Below, in pieces: positions 38,037 to 46,184 of a DNA stretch of 64,000 nt (its first letter is position 1; every line of letters begins with the position of its first letter). A program made the translations under genes and the position numbers. Source of the stretch: Pedobacter rhizosphaerae (lineage in GTDB: Bacteria; Bacteroidota; Bacteroidia; Sphingobacteriales; Sphingobacteriaceae); NCBI RefSeq assembly GCF_900111155.1, contig NZ_FOGG01000011.1, positions 62,001 through 126,000 of the forward strand, read 5' to 3'. Under the pieces are notes generated by a model. It was not told the origin of the DNA and searched no databases. It worked only from the letters and a program-made list of their open reading frames with translations.

Positions 38037-38222
38037 TTAACCATTTGACAATAAGGCTACGCATGCCCCAAAACCAACAATTACCAAAATAACCGAAGCA
38101 ATAAGCATTTGAACACCAAGTTTCACAGGCTCATTTCGTGACGACTTAACGATAATGGTGATAATCCCCCCGATAAATAGCCCAATAATGGCCAATGCAT
38201 AGAAAATTAAAAGCACAATCAT
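38037..38222 (-). CDS. two-helix small membrane protein, copy A
   Basis: A 61-residue paralogue of the following gene: IFYALAIIGLFIGGIITIIV, a loop KSSRNEPVKLG, then IASVILVIVGFGACVALL. Its ATG begins 1 bp after the stop of the radical SAM gene, so translation is likely coupled. A Cys in the second helix (GACVA) is conserved in both copies (GACAL). Function unknown. Confidence 0.82.
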   Translation of the reverse strand: MIVLLIFYALAIIGLFIGGIITIIVKSSRNEPVKLGVQMLIASVILVIVGFGACVALLSNG

Positions 38223-38223
38223 A

Positions 38224-39618
38224 TTAGTTAAGGTTTAATTTCTCTCTAATTGCATCAATTTTGTTGTCACGATAAAAAATATTCATGGTTTCAAAAGGAA
38301 CCAGCTTATATTTATCGCTTACAATATGAACGCATGATTTCTTTACCGCCCTGACATCAAAATCCAGGGGATCCATGAAGTTCATGATAATGATCCTAAA
38401 CAGGTTATCATAACTCAGGCTGTCTGATTTTACCCTTGGCAAGCAACACATTAATTCTCCAAAAGTATCTTCCGCACAATCTACCGAAACTCCGGTACTG
38501 AATAAGTTGAGCATATGTTCCTTGAGCTTCTCGTCGTGTTCGAACACAATGGTATTTTTAGAATTGTTCAATAAATCCTCGGGATTAATTAAATGGGTCA
38601 TCGGAAATACCTCATCTCCTATTTTCAAGGCATAAGCCATACACAATGCGTCTGGGTTACAAGGCACGGGTATTAAATCTTGCGGAGTAAAAACCGGCGA
38701 TTGTTCGTAAATCTTCCTTCTTACCTCTGTTAGGGTTATTCGTCCTTGCTGGTCGTTATAATCATCGTTCCTGCCAGCCACCTGCGTAGGTTGGAAAGTT
38801 ACTCCCCGTACACATTTTTGTTTCAAGGCATAATCTAAAATATTGCCAATTTCTCCATCATTTAGCCCTTTTTGAAGCGTAACAACAAGGGTTGTAGAGA
38901 TGTTAAACTGATTAAGATGGTCAATGGCTTTTCGCCTCACGGCAGTTAAATCTTCTCCCCTCATCTTGGTTAGCACTTCAGCACTGAAACTATCGAACTG
39001 TAAATAAATCTCAAAGTCGGGCATGTAACTGGCAAGCTTTTCTACAAAGTGAATATCTTTGGCTATCCTTATTCCATTGGTGTTCACCATGAGGTGTTTG
39101 ATTGGCTTTGTTTTCGCTAAATCCAATATCTTAAAAAATTCCGGATGAACTGTTGGCTCGCCCCCAGAGAGCTGCACCACATCGGGTTCACCCTCATTGG
39201 CTACCACAATATCCATCATTCGTTCGATCTCTTCTAACGTTCGGTGCCTGCCGTAGTTGGGTGAAGACATGGCATAGCAAGTGGGACAAGCCAGGTTGCA
39301 ACGATCGGTAACTTCTATAACCGTTAAGCAGGAATGTTGCTCATGATCGGTACAAAGACCACAATCGTAGGGGCAACCATAATGGGTTTTGGTATTAAAT
39401 TTTAGCGGAATTTCCGATTGCTTATTGTAATTCCGGATCTGTTTATAATATTCAACATCATCGGCAATCATCACTTTACTTGCCCCATGAGTTCTGCATT
39501 GCTTCAACATAAACACCTTAGCATCCTGAAAAACAATTTTTGCATCGCAGAGTTGCAAACATTCGGGACAGAGACTTTTGGTGTAATCGTAATAGATATA
39601 ATCTCTCGTATTAGCCAT
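38224..39618 (-). CDS. Cys-rich radical SAM enzyme resembling tetraether lipid synthase (Tes/MJ0619-like)
   Basis: A 464-residue protein. N-terminus: a rubredoxin-like CxxC...CxxH site (Cys17, Cys20, Cys41, His44). Then a second Cys group (C82, C86, C89, C97) and the radical SAM CxxxCxxC (C107, C111, C114; CNLACPTC). The GGEP motif follows (LSGGEPTVHPEF). More Cys come late (VPCNPDALC, VDCAED, LMCCLPR, KKSC), as for auxiliary Fe-S clusters. This layout is that of the archaeal tetraether synthase family, which has a mononuclear iron site and three clusters and joins lipid tails through C-H activation. The start overlaps the Lgt-like gene's end by 8 bp. A role in lipid modification is inferred from family and neighbours. 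Confidence 0.8.
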   Translation of the reverse strand: MANTRDYIYYDYTKSLCPECLQLCDAKIVFQDAKVFMLKQCRTHGASKVMIADDVEYYKQIRNYNKQSEIPLKFNTKTHYGCPYDCGLCTDHEQHSCLTVIEVTDRCNLACPTCYAMSSPNYGRHRTLEEIERMMDIVVANEGEPDVVQLSGGEPTVHPEFFKILDLAKTKPIKHLMVNTNGIRIAKDIHFVEKLASYMPDFEIYLQFDSFSAEVLTKMRGEDLTAVRRKAIDHLNQFNISTTLVVTLQKGLNDGEIGNILDYALKQKCVRGVTFQPTQVAGRNDDYNDQQGRITLTEVRRKIYEQSPVFTPQDLIPVPCNPDALCMAYALKIGDEVFPMTHLINPEDLLNNSKNTIVFEHDEKLKEHMLNLFSTGVSVDCAEDTFGELMCCLPRVKSDSLSYDNLFRIIIMNFMDPLDFDVRAVKKSCVHIVSDKYKLVPFETMNIFYRDNKIDAIREKLNLN

Positions 39619-40384
39619 GTTTCAAAATTTTAGGGTAAAAAGTAGTTCTGACAATCCGAAGAATGAATTTATAATAATACAGAAAAATAAATAAACCCGA
39701 CCAATGTATACTGCTTAAATTTAGAAATAGGGGTTGATAAGGTTTCAAAAATTCAATCCAGAAACGGAACATAAAATACAAAACCATAAAGAGTTTAAAC
39801 CGATCTCCATTGATTAGCGGCACTCGTTTTATGGAAATAAATAATAAGGAAAGGATAATTAGAAAAATCATTTCGTACAGCATTATCGGGTGTCTACGAA
39901 TACCATCGCCAAGATCCATACCCATAAAAAAAGAAGTGTGAATACCATAAGTTGGTTCATCGATACCCATAGAAAAGCAACCAATTCTACCAATAAATAA
40001 GGCTATGATAATAGGAAAAACGTAAATATCACCCGAAGCAACCGTAACACCGATCATCTTTTTCATCAACTCTACCCCGAATAGTCCACCGAATAATCCC
40101 CCAACAATGGTTTTGCTTTGGTAAAGCATTAAAAAACTAAGCTGATTTAAGTTTTCTGGTGTTTCCAATATGGCTATAACCCGAGATCCTATCAGGGCTC
40201 CGAGCATGGCACCAAGCATAATCCAAAGGCGGTGCTCATCTGAAATGAGATCAACTATTCCCTTCTTCAAATAATAATAAACCCTTATACCAATGATAAA
40301 GGCGAGTGTTTCGAACAAATAGTGGTAGTGAAAAGATTGACCAAAAAGTTCGAACTTAAAAGGAAAGAGATGGGCTGAGTTCAA
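39611..40384 (-). CDS. Lgt-like membrane protein lacking canonical catalytic residues
   Basis: A 257-residue polytopic protein with Lgt (prolipoprotein diacylglyceryl transferase) landmarks in order: KTIVGGLFGG where Lgt has HGGLxGG, IGRIGCFSMG where Lgt has GRxGNFxNxE, HPIMLYE, and a late RFWIEFLK matching the Lgt Arg/Glu region. The canonical active-site His of HGGL is Val here and the Asn of RIGN is Cys, so ordinary lipoprotein transfer is doubtful. It starts 4 bp after the EEP gene and overlaps the radical SAM gene. It may bind or move a diacylglyceryl group for that enzyme; this is inference. Confidence 0.75.
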   Translation of the reverse strand: MNSAHLFPFKFELFGQSFHYHYLFETLAFIIGIRVYYYLKKGIVDLISDEHRLWIMLGAMLGALIGSRVIAILETPENLNQLSFLMLYQSKTIVGGLFGGLFGVELMKKMIGVTVASGDIYVFPIIIALFIGRIGCFSMGIDEPTYGIHTSFFMGMDLGDGIRRHPIMLYEMIFLIILSLLFISIKRVPLINGDRFKLFMVLYFMFRFWIEFLKPYQPLFLNLSSIHWSGLFIFLYYYKFILRIVRTTFYPKILKHG

Positions 40385-40388
40385 CTGA

Positions 40389-41228
40389 TTACTTGATATA
40401 AAGCCTTACAAAAACTGGCAGATGATCAGAAAAATAACGTTTGTCTTTACTATCTGTTAACACCGCAAATTTCTGAACCTGGAATTTTTGATTCACAAAA
40501 ACGTAATCGATCCTGTTTTTCAGGTCGCTGTTGAAATCGAAAGCATTGAAAGTACCTTCTGGCCCGTATGGTGCTTCAATGGAAACAGCTTTGGCATCAG
40601 AGAGAAAGGATTTGATTGTAGCAATGGCTTCAGTTTCTGGTGTTACATTTAAATCGCCGGTAAATATTACAGGAAGGTTCGGTGCTATTTGCTGAATTTT
40701 CTGTTTAAGCAATTTAGCCGATTCGATTCTGGCTTGTACGCCAATATGATCATAGTGGGTATTAAAAATGATAAACTCCTTCTTATTTATTTTATCGTAA
40801 AGCTTTACCCAGCTACACACCCTATTTAAGGCCGCATCCCATCCTTTCGAAGGCACATCGGGTGTTTGAGAAAGCCAAAAGGTTCCTCCATCCTTCTTAG
40901 TGAATCGGTCCTTATCGAAATAAACAGCAGAAAACTCTCCCTTACGCTTACCATCTTCTCGTCCAACACCCACTACATCAAAGTTTGAATTTTCCAATAA
41001 GGCATCAAATTGTTCTGGCAGCGCCTCTTGTACGCATAGAATATCTGCGTCGTGAAATTTAACCAACGCTTTAACATTGTCTTTGCGATTGGGCCAGGCA
41101 TTAACACCATCAGAAGCTACATTTAGCCTAATATTATAAGTGATTACATTAATTGGTGCCGCCTTTTTCTGAGCAAAAGCAAACAGGCTCAGGAATAAGA
41201 AAAGGATAGATAATTTTGCTGCGTTCAT
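40389..41228 (-). CDS. secreted endonuclease/exonuclease/phosphatase-family hydrolase
   Basis: A 279-residue protein with signal peptide (KLSILFLFLSLFAFAQ) and the EEP fold motifs: INVITYNIRLN, CVQEALPEQ (metal Glu), NTHYDHIG, FTGDLNVTPE, DYVFVN and RYFSDHLPVFV (catalytic SDHxP His). The family includes DNases, sphingomyelinases and sugar-phosphate or phosphodiester hydrolases. Being secreted and next to an Lgt-like protein, a phospholipid headgroup or phosphodiester substrate is possible. Its stop is 4 bp before the next start, so it heads this operon. Confidence 0.88.
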   Translation of the reverse strand: MNAAKLSILFLFLSLFAFAQKKAAPINVITYNIRLNVASDGVNAWPNRKDNVKALVKFHDADILCVQEALPEQFDALLENSNFDVVGVGREDGKRKGEFSAVYFDKDRFTKKDGGTFWLSQTPDVPSKGWDAALNRVCSWVKLYDKINKKEFIIFNTHYDHIGVQARIESAKLLKQKIQQIAPNLPVIFTGDLNVTPETEAIATIKSFLSDAKAVSIEAPYGPEGTFNAFDFNSDLKNRIDYVFVNQKFQVQKFAVLTDSKDKRYFSDHLPVFVRLYIK

Positions 41229-41306
41229 TACATGTTTCGTTTGATGCGATAATACGGATTTCCCATTAAATCTGTGTAAACATCACATAATTGAGACAAG
41301 CAACTA

Positions 41307-42005
41307 TCAGATCCGTTCCTGATCCCGGTAACTATAGTAGCTATTATGCCCGAATATCAGATGATCAGCGATTAAAAGATTGAGCATTTGTCCGGATGCA
41401 ACCAATGATCGGGTAATCCTATCATCACTCTCACTGGGATTTAAATTACCTGAAGGATGATTATGAGCTACAACAATGCTTGCCGCATTATGTTCTAAAG
41501 CGACTTTAAAAATCATTTTGGGATCAGCAATTGTTCCTGCCTGCCCACCTTTACTGATGAGGTGCTTACCCATAATGTGATTGGAGCGATCGAGTAAAAG
41601 CACCCAGAACTCTTCGTGGTTAAGATCGGAGAAAGTATTTTGCAGGTATAAATATGCGTCTCTGGAAGCCACTACTTTAACCCTTTCTTCCGTTGGGGTT
41701 TCCTTACGCCTTAATCCTAATTCTAAACCCGCAACAATGGCTAAAGCCTTAGCCTCGCCAATCCCCTTAAATTTAGATAAATCCTGGATGGATGCCTTCC
41801 CCAGCCTGGCGAGATTGTTTTCGTAGAAAAGCAGAATCCTTTTACTCAGATCAACAGCAGTTTCTGTTTTATTACCAGAGCCAATTAGGATTGCGATTAA
41901 CTCTGCATCTGTTAAATGCCTTCGGCCATGCTGTAAAAGTTTTTCCCGAGGGCGGTCTTCCTCTGCCCAAAGCTTAATGCCTAATTTCTGATCGTAGTTT
42001 GCCAT
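41307..42005 (-). CDS. radC: RadC family JAB/MPN-domain protein
   Basis: A 232-residue RadC: N-terminal UPF0758 helix-hairpin-helix region (DLSKFKGIGEAKALAIVAGLELG) and C-terminal JAMM metallopeptidase-like domain (HNHPSGNLNPSESD, with HxH and distal Asp). The family is named for DNA repair but its true role is unsettled. Its start is 10 bp from the end of the rpsT terminator. Length is normal. Confidence 0.94.
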   Translation of the reverse strand: MANYDQKLGIKLWAEEDRPREKLLQHGRRHLTDAELIAILIGSGNKTETAVDLSKRILLFYENNLARLGKASIQDLSKFKGIGEAKALAIVAGLELGLRRKETPTEERVKVVASRDAYLYLQNTFSDLNHEEFWVLLLDRSNHIMGKHLISKGGQAGTIADPKMIFKVALEHNAASIVVAHNHPSGNLNPSESDDRITRSLVASGQMLNLLIADHLIFGHNSYYSYRDQERI

Positions 42006-42014
42006 TTTTTACAA

Positions 42015-42052
42015 AATAAAAAGGCATCCCAACTTTTGGTTGGGATGCCTTT
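42015..42052 (-). terminator. terminator after rpsT
   Basis: A 14-bp perfect stem (42020-42033 with 42039-42052), loop of five, T-rich tail on the minus strand. It lies just in front of radC. Confidence 0.9.
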
Positions 42053-42074
42053 ACTAATATCGTAAAAAGTTAGC

Positions 42075-42329
42075 TTATTTTAAACCGTTAACAAATTTCG
42101 TTAATTTTGATTTATTGTTAGCTGCTTTGTTTTTATGAATAACGTTCTTTTTAGCTAAACGATCTAACATAGAAATTACTTTAGGCAATAACTCTGAAGC
42201 AGAATTTTTATCTTCAGCTGCACGTAACCTTTTGATGAAAGTACGAGTAGTTTTTGCCTGATACCTGTTACGTAAACGTTTTGTAGCGTTTGCTCTAATT
42301 CTTTTTAATGAAGATTTATGATTTGCCAT
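42075..42329 (-). CDS. rpsT: 30S ribosomal protein S20
   Basis: An 84-residue basic helical protein: HKSSLKRIRANATKRLRNRYQAKTTR (read in parts), then KNVIHKNKAANNKSKL. Typical S20. Single-gene unit with a strong promoter and terminator; the leader is about 45 nt. Confidence 0.97.
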   Translation of the reverse strand: MANHKSSLKRIRANATKRLRNRYQAKTTRTFIKRLRAAEDKNSASELLPKVISMLDRLAKKNVIHKNKAANNKSKLTKFVNGLK

Positions 42330-42378
42330 TTTTATTAGCCTTTATTTTTCTTTTAATCGTTTCCTATAATTCGGGTTG

Positions 42379-42410
42379 CAAATATAGGAGTAATGTTTTT
42401 AATTTACAAA
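42379..42410 (-). promoter_or_regulatory. promoter of rpsT
   Basis: Minus-strand TTTG (plus 42407-42410), 20 bp, TATATTTG (plus 42379-42386): an almost exact consensus for the Bacteroidetes housekeeping promoter. Confidence 0.75.
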
Positions 42411-42545
42411 ACACTTTTAACTTTTTTTCAAGAAAAAATAAAAGCGCTTAAGAAGCCGCTAAAATACAGTTTAATTATGGCATAAGTAAACTGGTCATAA
42501 TTTAATAAAAACGGATTTTGTATTACAACTAAAACATTAAAATAC

Positions 42546-42553
42546 TATTTTTG
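42546..42553 (+). promoter_or_regulatory. -7 element of purN
   Basis: TATTTTTG, perfect TAnnTTTG, 17 bp before the GTG start of purN, so the leader is very short. Confidence 0.5.
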
Positions 42554-42570
42554 GGAAAAACGATTTTTGA

Positions 42571-43149
42571 GTGAAAAAACGAATAGCCATTTTCGCTTCC
42601 GGCTCTGGGTCTAATGCCCAAAAGCTTATGGAGCATTTTAAAAGAAGTAACGAAATCGAAATCTCTTTGGTTTTAACTAATAATGCAGAAGCTTATGTAT
42701 TGCAAAGAGCCGACAACTTCGAAATTCCGAGCCACATTTTTGATAAGCACGAATTCTACAAAACAGATGAGGTTATTGATTTACTTAAAAATTTAGATAT
42801 TGACTTTATTGTACTTGCAGGCTTCCTTTGGCTGGTACCTCAAAATTTGATTCAGGCTTATCCAGGCCGTATTGTTAACATCCATCCTGCTATCCTTCCC
42901 AAGTTTGGCGGCAAAGGCATGTATGGAGATCATGTTCATAATGCTGTAATTGCTGCCGGCGAACCCGAGGGAGGAATCACCATCCATTATGTTGATGAAA
43001 ACTATGATGAGGGAGAATACATTTACCAGGCGCGGTACAAGATTGATAAATCTGACAATCTAGAAATGGTTAAGTTTAAAGGACAACAATTAGAACACCT
43101 GCACTACCCTCGCATTGTAGAAACTTTAGTCAAAAAAATAAAGAAATAA
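42571..43149 (+). CDS. purN: phosphoribosylglycinamide formyltransferase
   Basis: A 192-residue enzyme using 10-formyl-tetrahydrofolate in purine synthesis. Start is GTG at 42571 (MKKRIAIFASGSGSNAQKL), which fits the family N-terminus; there is no in-frame ATG nearby. The catalytic Asn-His pair (VNIHPAILP) and Asp (HYVDENYDEG) are present. It is in the same direction as purH but separated by a strong hairpin and a new promoter. Confidence 0.95.
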   Translation: MKKRIAIFASGSGSNAQKLMEHFKRSNEIEISLVLTNNAEAYVLQRADNFEIPSHIFDKHEFYKTDEVIDLLKNLDIDFIVLAGFLWLVPQNLIQAYPGRIVNIHPAILPKFGGKGMYGDHVHNAVIAAGEPEGGITIHYVDENYDEGEYIYQARYKIDKSDNLEMVKFKGQQLEHLHYPRIVETLVKKIKK

Positions 43150-43203
43150 GACTGTTAATACTCAATATTTGAGGCGATTACACAGTATCTTAGCACAATA
43201 ACG

Positions 43204-43248
43204 GCCTATCAATATTTAAAACATTAAAAAAATTAAATATTGATAGGC
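43204..43248 (+). terminator. 14-bp hairpin between purN and purH
   Basis: A perfect 14-bp stem (43204-43217 with 43235-43248), A/T-rich 17-base loop, followed by TTTCC, a weak tail. It may end purN transcription, or regulate purH whose -7 element starts 30 bp later. Confidence 0.6.
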
Positions 43249-43277
43249 TTTCCATTTCAAAAACCATACTGTTTTAC

Positions 43278-43285
43278 TACCTTTG
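43278..43285 (+). promoter_or_regulatory. -7 element of purH
   Basis: TACCTTTG, perfect TAnnTTTG, 22 bp before the ATG at 43307. It excludes the upstream TTG (43283) as start because that lies inside the promoter. Confidence 0.65.
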
Positions 43286-43306
43286 CGGCTCAAAATTTCG
43301 AGTAGA

Positions 43307-44833
43307 ATGAGTCAACCCATTAAAATCAAAAACGCTTTAATTTCAGTATATTATAAAGATGGTTTAGCGCCATTGGTAAAATTGTTAGCCGCACAAGGTG
43401 TACAGTTGTTTTCCACAGGTGGAACTGAGCAATTTATCAAAGACTTAAATCTTCCGGTTACGGCTGTTGAAGATTTAACGGGTTATCCCTCTATTTTAGG
43501 TGGAAGAGTAAAAACTTTACATCCAAAAGTATTTGGTGGTATTTTAAACCGTAGAGGTTTGGAAGGCGATCAACAACAAATTGCCGAATATGAAATCCCT
43601 GAGATTGACCTGGTAATTGTAGATTTATATCCTTTTGAAGAAACCGTAAAAGCAGGCGGAACACCTGAAGAAATCATCGAGAAAATTGATATCGGTGGTA
43701 TCTCTTTAATTCGTGCTGCTGCGAAAAACTTCAACGATGTAGTGATTATTGCCTCTAAAAACGATTATCCAACTTTACAGGCACAGTTGGAAGAACAGAA
43801 TGGAGAAACCACCTTAGCTCAGCGTAAAGCCTTTGCTAAAAAAGCTTTCCATACTTCTTCACACTACGACACTGCAATCTTCAACTATTTTAATACAGAG
43901 GAGCCTCTAGACGTTTTCAAACAGAGCGTAACCGAAGCTAAAACTTTGCGTTATGGTGAAAACCCTCATCAAGGTGGTGTATTTTACGGCGATTTAGATG
44001 CAATGTTTACCAAATTGAACGGAAAAGAACTTTCTTACAACAATTTAGTAGATGTTGACGCTGCTGTAGCACTTATCGATGAATTTGAAGAGCCTACTTT
44101 TGCGATCTTAAAACATACCAATGCTTGCGGTGTGGCTTCTCGCCCAACAGTTAAACAAGCCTGGATTGATGCCTTAGCATGCGATCCTGTTTCTGCTTTC
44201 GGTGGTGTTTTAATTACCAACCGTGAAGTTGATTTGGCAACTGCTGAAGAAATTAACAATTTATTCTTTGAGGTGTTAATTGCTCCTTCTTATCAGGCAG
44301 AAGCTGTTGAGTTATTCAGCAAGAAGAAAAACCGTGTAATATTAAAACGTAATGAAGTTGAATTGAGCAAAAAACAATTCAAAACTTTATTGAACGGCGT
44401 AATTGAGCAGGATAAAGATTTGATTATCGAAGGTCCTGAGCAAATGACTACTGTAACGGATAAAGCCCCTACCGCTCAGGAATTAAAAGATTTATATTTC
44501 GCTAATAAAATTGTTAAACATACTAAATCTAATACGATTGTGTTAGTTAAGGATGATGTATTAATTTCCAGTGGTGTTGGACAAACTTCACGTGTGGATG
44601 CATTAAGACAAGCGATTGAGAAAGCAGCTTCATTCGGATTTAGTGTTGAAGGTGCTGCTATGGCTTCTGATGCCTTCTTCCCTTTCCCAGACTGCGTTGA
44701 AATTGCTGCTGATGCTGGTATTGCCGTGGTTCTACAACCAGGTGGTTCTATTAAAGATGCTGATTCTGTAGCGAAAGCTAATGAAAAAGGTATTGCCATG
44801 GTAACTACAGGTGTGAGGCACTTTAAACACTAG
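43307..44833 (+). CDS. purH: bifunctional AICAR formyltransferase/IMP cyclohydrolase
   Basis: The start at 43307 (MSQPIKIKNALISVY) gives 508 residues, the family length. N-terminal MGS-like IMP cyclohydrolase domain (LFSTGGTEQFIKD, GGRVKTLHPKVFGGIL, about 1-140) and C-terminal AICAR transformylase (TLRYGENPHQGG, KHTNACGVA with the catalytic Lys-His, DAFFPFPDCVE). Last two steps of IMP synthesis. It precedes the mre operon, a common order in Bacteroidota. Confidence 0.97.
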   Translation: MSQPIKIKNALISVYYKDGLAPLVKLLAAQGVQLFSTGGTEQFIKDLNLPVTAVEDLTGYPSILGGRVKTLHPKVFGGILNRRGLEGDQQQIAEYEIPEIDLVIVDLYPFEETVKAGGTPEEIIEKIDIGGISLIRAAAKNFNDVVIIASKNDYPTLQAQLEEQNGETTLAQRKAFAKKAFHTSSHYDTAIFNYFNTEEPLDVFKQSVTEAKTLRYGENPHQGGVFYGDLDAMFTKLNGKELSYNNLVDVDAAVALIDEFEEPTFAILKHTNACGVASRPTVKQAWIDALACDPVSAFGGVLITNREVDLATAEEINNLFFEVLIAPSYQAEAVELFSKKKNRVILKRNEVELSKKQFKTLLNGVIEQDKDLIIEGPEQMTTVTDKAPTAQELKDLYFANKIVKHTKSNTIVLVKDDVLISSGVGQTSRVDALRQAIEKAASFGFSVEGAAMASDAFFPFPDCVEIAADAGIAVVLQPGGSIKDADSVAKANEKGIAMVTTGVRHFKH

Positions 44834-44847
44834 TAGAGGTATAAGGC

Positions 44848-44895
44848 GTTCTAAGTTGAAAGTTCTAAGTCCTAAGTTTAAAATTGAAAGTTTGG
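44848..44895. repeat. word-repeat stretch after purH
   Basis: The gap contains the reiterated words CTAAGTT, AAAGTTCTAAGT, CCTAAGTTTAAA and TTGAAAGTTT, another version of the short direct-repeat spacers found through the window. The rest of the purH-mreB gap (to 45079) shows no gene. Confidence 0.6.
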
Positions 44896-45079
44896 GCGGA
44901 TGAACACCGAATAACGAGACACGACAAACAAAAGATGCCTGGTTTTAATTTTCTAAAGATTTTAATTGCCTTAAAAACAATTTAATGACTGAAGAAAATA
45001 AAACTTAATACAATAAAAAGCCTATTTTTACATTAGGAATAGTATAGTTTTAAACTAAAAACAAAGAAACATACCTTAC

Positions 45080-46102
45080 ATGGGATTATTCAATTGGTTT
45101 ACGCAAGAAGTTGCCATCGATTTAGGCACTGCGAACACCCTGATTATACATAACGATAAAGTAGTAGTTGATGAACCTTCGATTGTTGCTTTTGATCGCA
45201 CTACAAATAAAGTAATTGCCATCGGTCGCCAAGCGATGCAGATGGAGGGTAAAACCCACGATAATATTAAAACTGTTAGGCCATTGAAGGATGGTGTAAT
45301 TGCCGATTTTAACGCTGCTGAAGCCATGATTAAAGGCATGATTCGCATGCTAAATGGTGGCAAGGGATGGATGTTCCCTTCTTTACGAATGGTAATCTGT
45401 ATTCCTTCAGGTATTACAGAGGTAGAAAAACGTGCCGTACGTGACTCAGCTGAAATAGCCGGAGCAAAAGAAGTTTACTTAATCCACGAGCCAATGGCTG
45501 CTGCTGTAGGTATTGGTATTGATGTGGAGGAGCCAATGGGTAACATGATCATCGATATCGGTGGTGGAACAACAGAAATTGCTGTTATCGCTTTGTCAGG
45601 TATCGTTTGCGATCAATCTATCCGCGTGGCTGGAGATAACTTCGATTCTGACATTGTTAACTACATCCGCCGCCAGCACAATATCATGATTGGTGACCGT
45701 ACAGCAGAGAAAATTAAAATCGAAGTTGGTGCAGCTCTTCCTGAGTTGCAAGATGCTCCAGGAGATTTTGCTGTTCAGGGCCGTGATTTGATGACAGGGG
45801 TTCCAAAACAGATCACCGTTTCTTATACCGAAATTGCACACTGCTTAGATAAATCGATCTCGAAGATTGAGGAAGCGATTTTAAAAGCTTTAGAGATTAC
45901 TCCGCCAGAACTTTCTGCAGATATTTATCAAACTGGTATTTATTTAACAGGTGGTGGTGCTTTATTAAGAGGCTTAGACAAACGTGTTGCTGCTAAAACC
46001 AAATTACCAGTTCACGTTGCTGAAGATCCATTACGTGCCGTAGTTCGCGGTACAGGTATCGCCCTTAAAAATATCGGTGGATATAAATTTTTAATGCAAT
46101 AA
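45080..46102 (+). CDS. mreB: rod shape-determining protein MreB
   Basis: A 340-residue actin homologue forming filaments under the membrane that guide cell-wall synthesis. Phosphate-binding loop EVAIDLGTANTLI, second nucleotide motif IDIGGGTTEIAVI and adenosine region TGGGALLRGLD are present. First gene of mreBCD-mrdA-rodA, supporting a rod-shaped cell. Confidence 0.98.
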   Translation: MGLFNWFTQEVAIDLGTANTLIIHNDKVVVDEPSIVAFDRTTNKVIAIGRQAMQMEGKTHDNIKTVRPLKDGVIADFNAAEAMIKGMIRMLNGGKGWMFPSLRMVICIPSGITEVEKRAVRDSAEIAGAKEVYLIHEPMAAAVGIGIDVEEPMGNMIIDIGGGTTEIAVIALSGIVCDQSIRVAGDNFDSDIVNYIRRQHNIMIGDRTAEKIKIEVGAALPELQDAPGDFAVQGRDLMTGVPKQITVSYTEIAHCLDKSISKIEEAILKALEITPPELSADIYQTGIYLTGGGALLRGLDKRVAAKTKLPVHVAEDPLRAVVRGTGIALKNIGGYKFLMQ

Positions 46103-46110
46103 CCTTTAGT

Positions 46111-46184
46111 TTGGAGTTTGGGGTTTTGAGTTGGGAGTAACCAGTCAAAACTCCAAGCTTTTAACTCACAACTCCCAACTCAAA
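46111..46184 (+). repeat. word-repeat element reaching the mreC start codon
   Basis: The 81-bp mreB-mreC gap is made of GAGTTTGGGGTTTTGAGTTGGGAG-like words (shown in parts) and their complements. TTTGAGTTGGGAG (46125-46137) is an exact 13-bp inverted copy of CTCCCAACTCAAA (46172-46184), whose last base is the A of the mreC ATG. TTGGAGTTT (46111-46119) pairs with AAACTCCAA (46148-46156), crossing the first pairing. Confidence 0.85.

Noticed and set aside
43283..43306. Upstream TTG start for purH
   Set aside because: It lies within the TACCTTTG promoter element, so it could not be in the mRNA.
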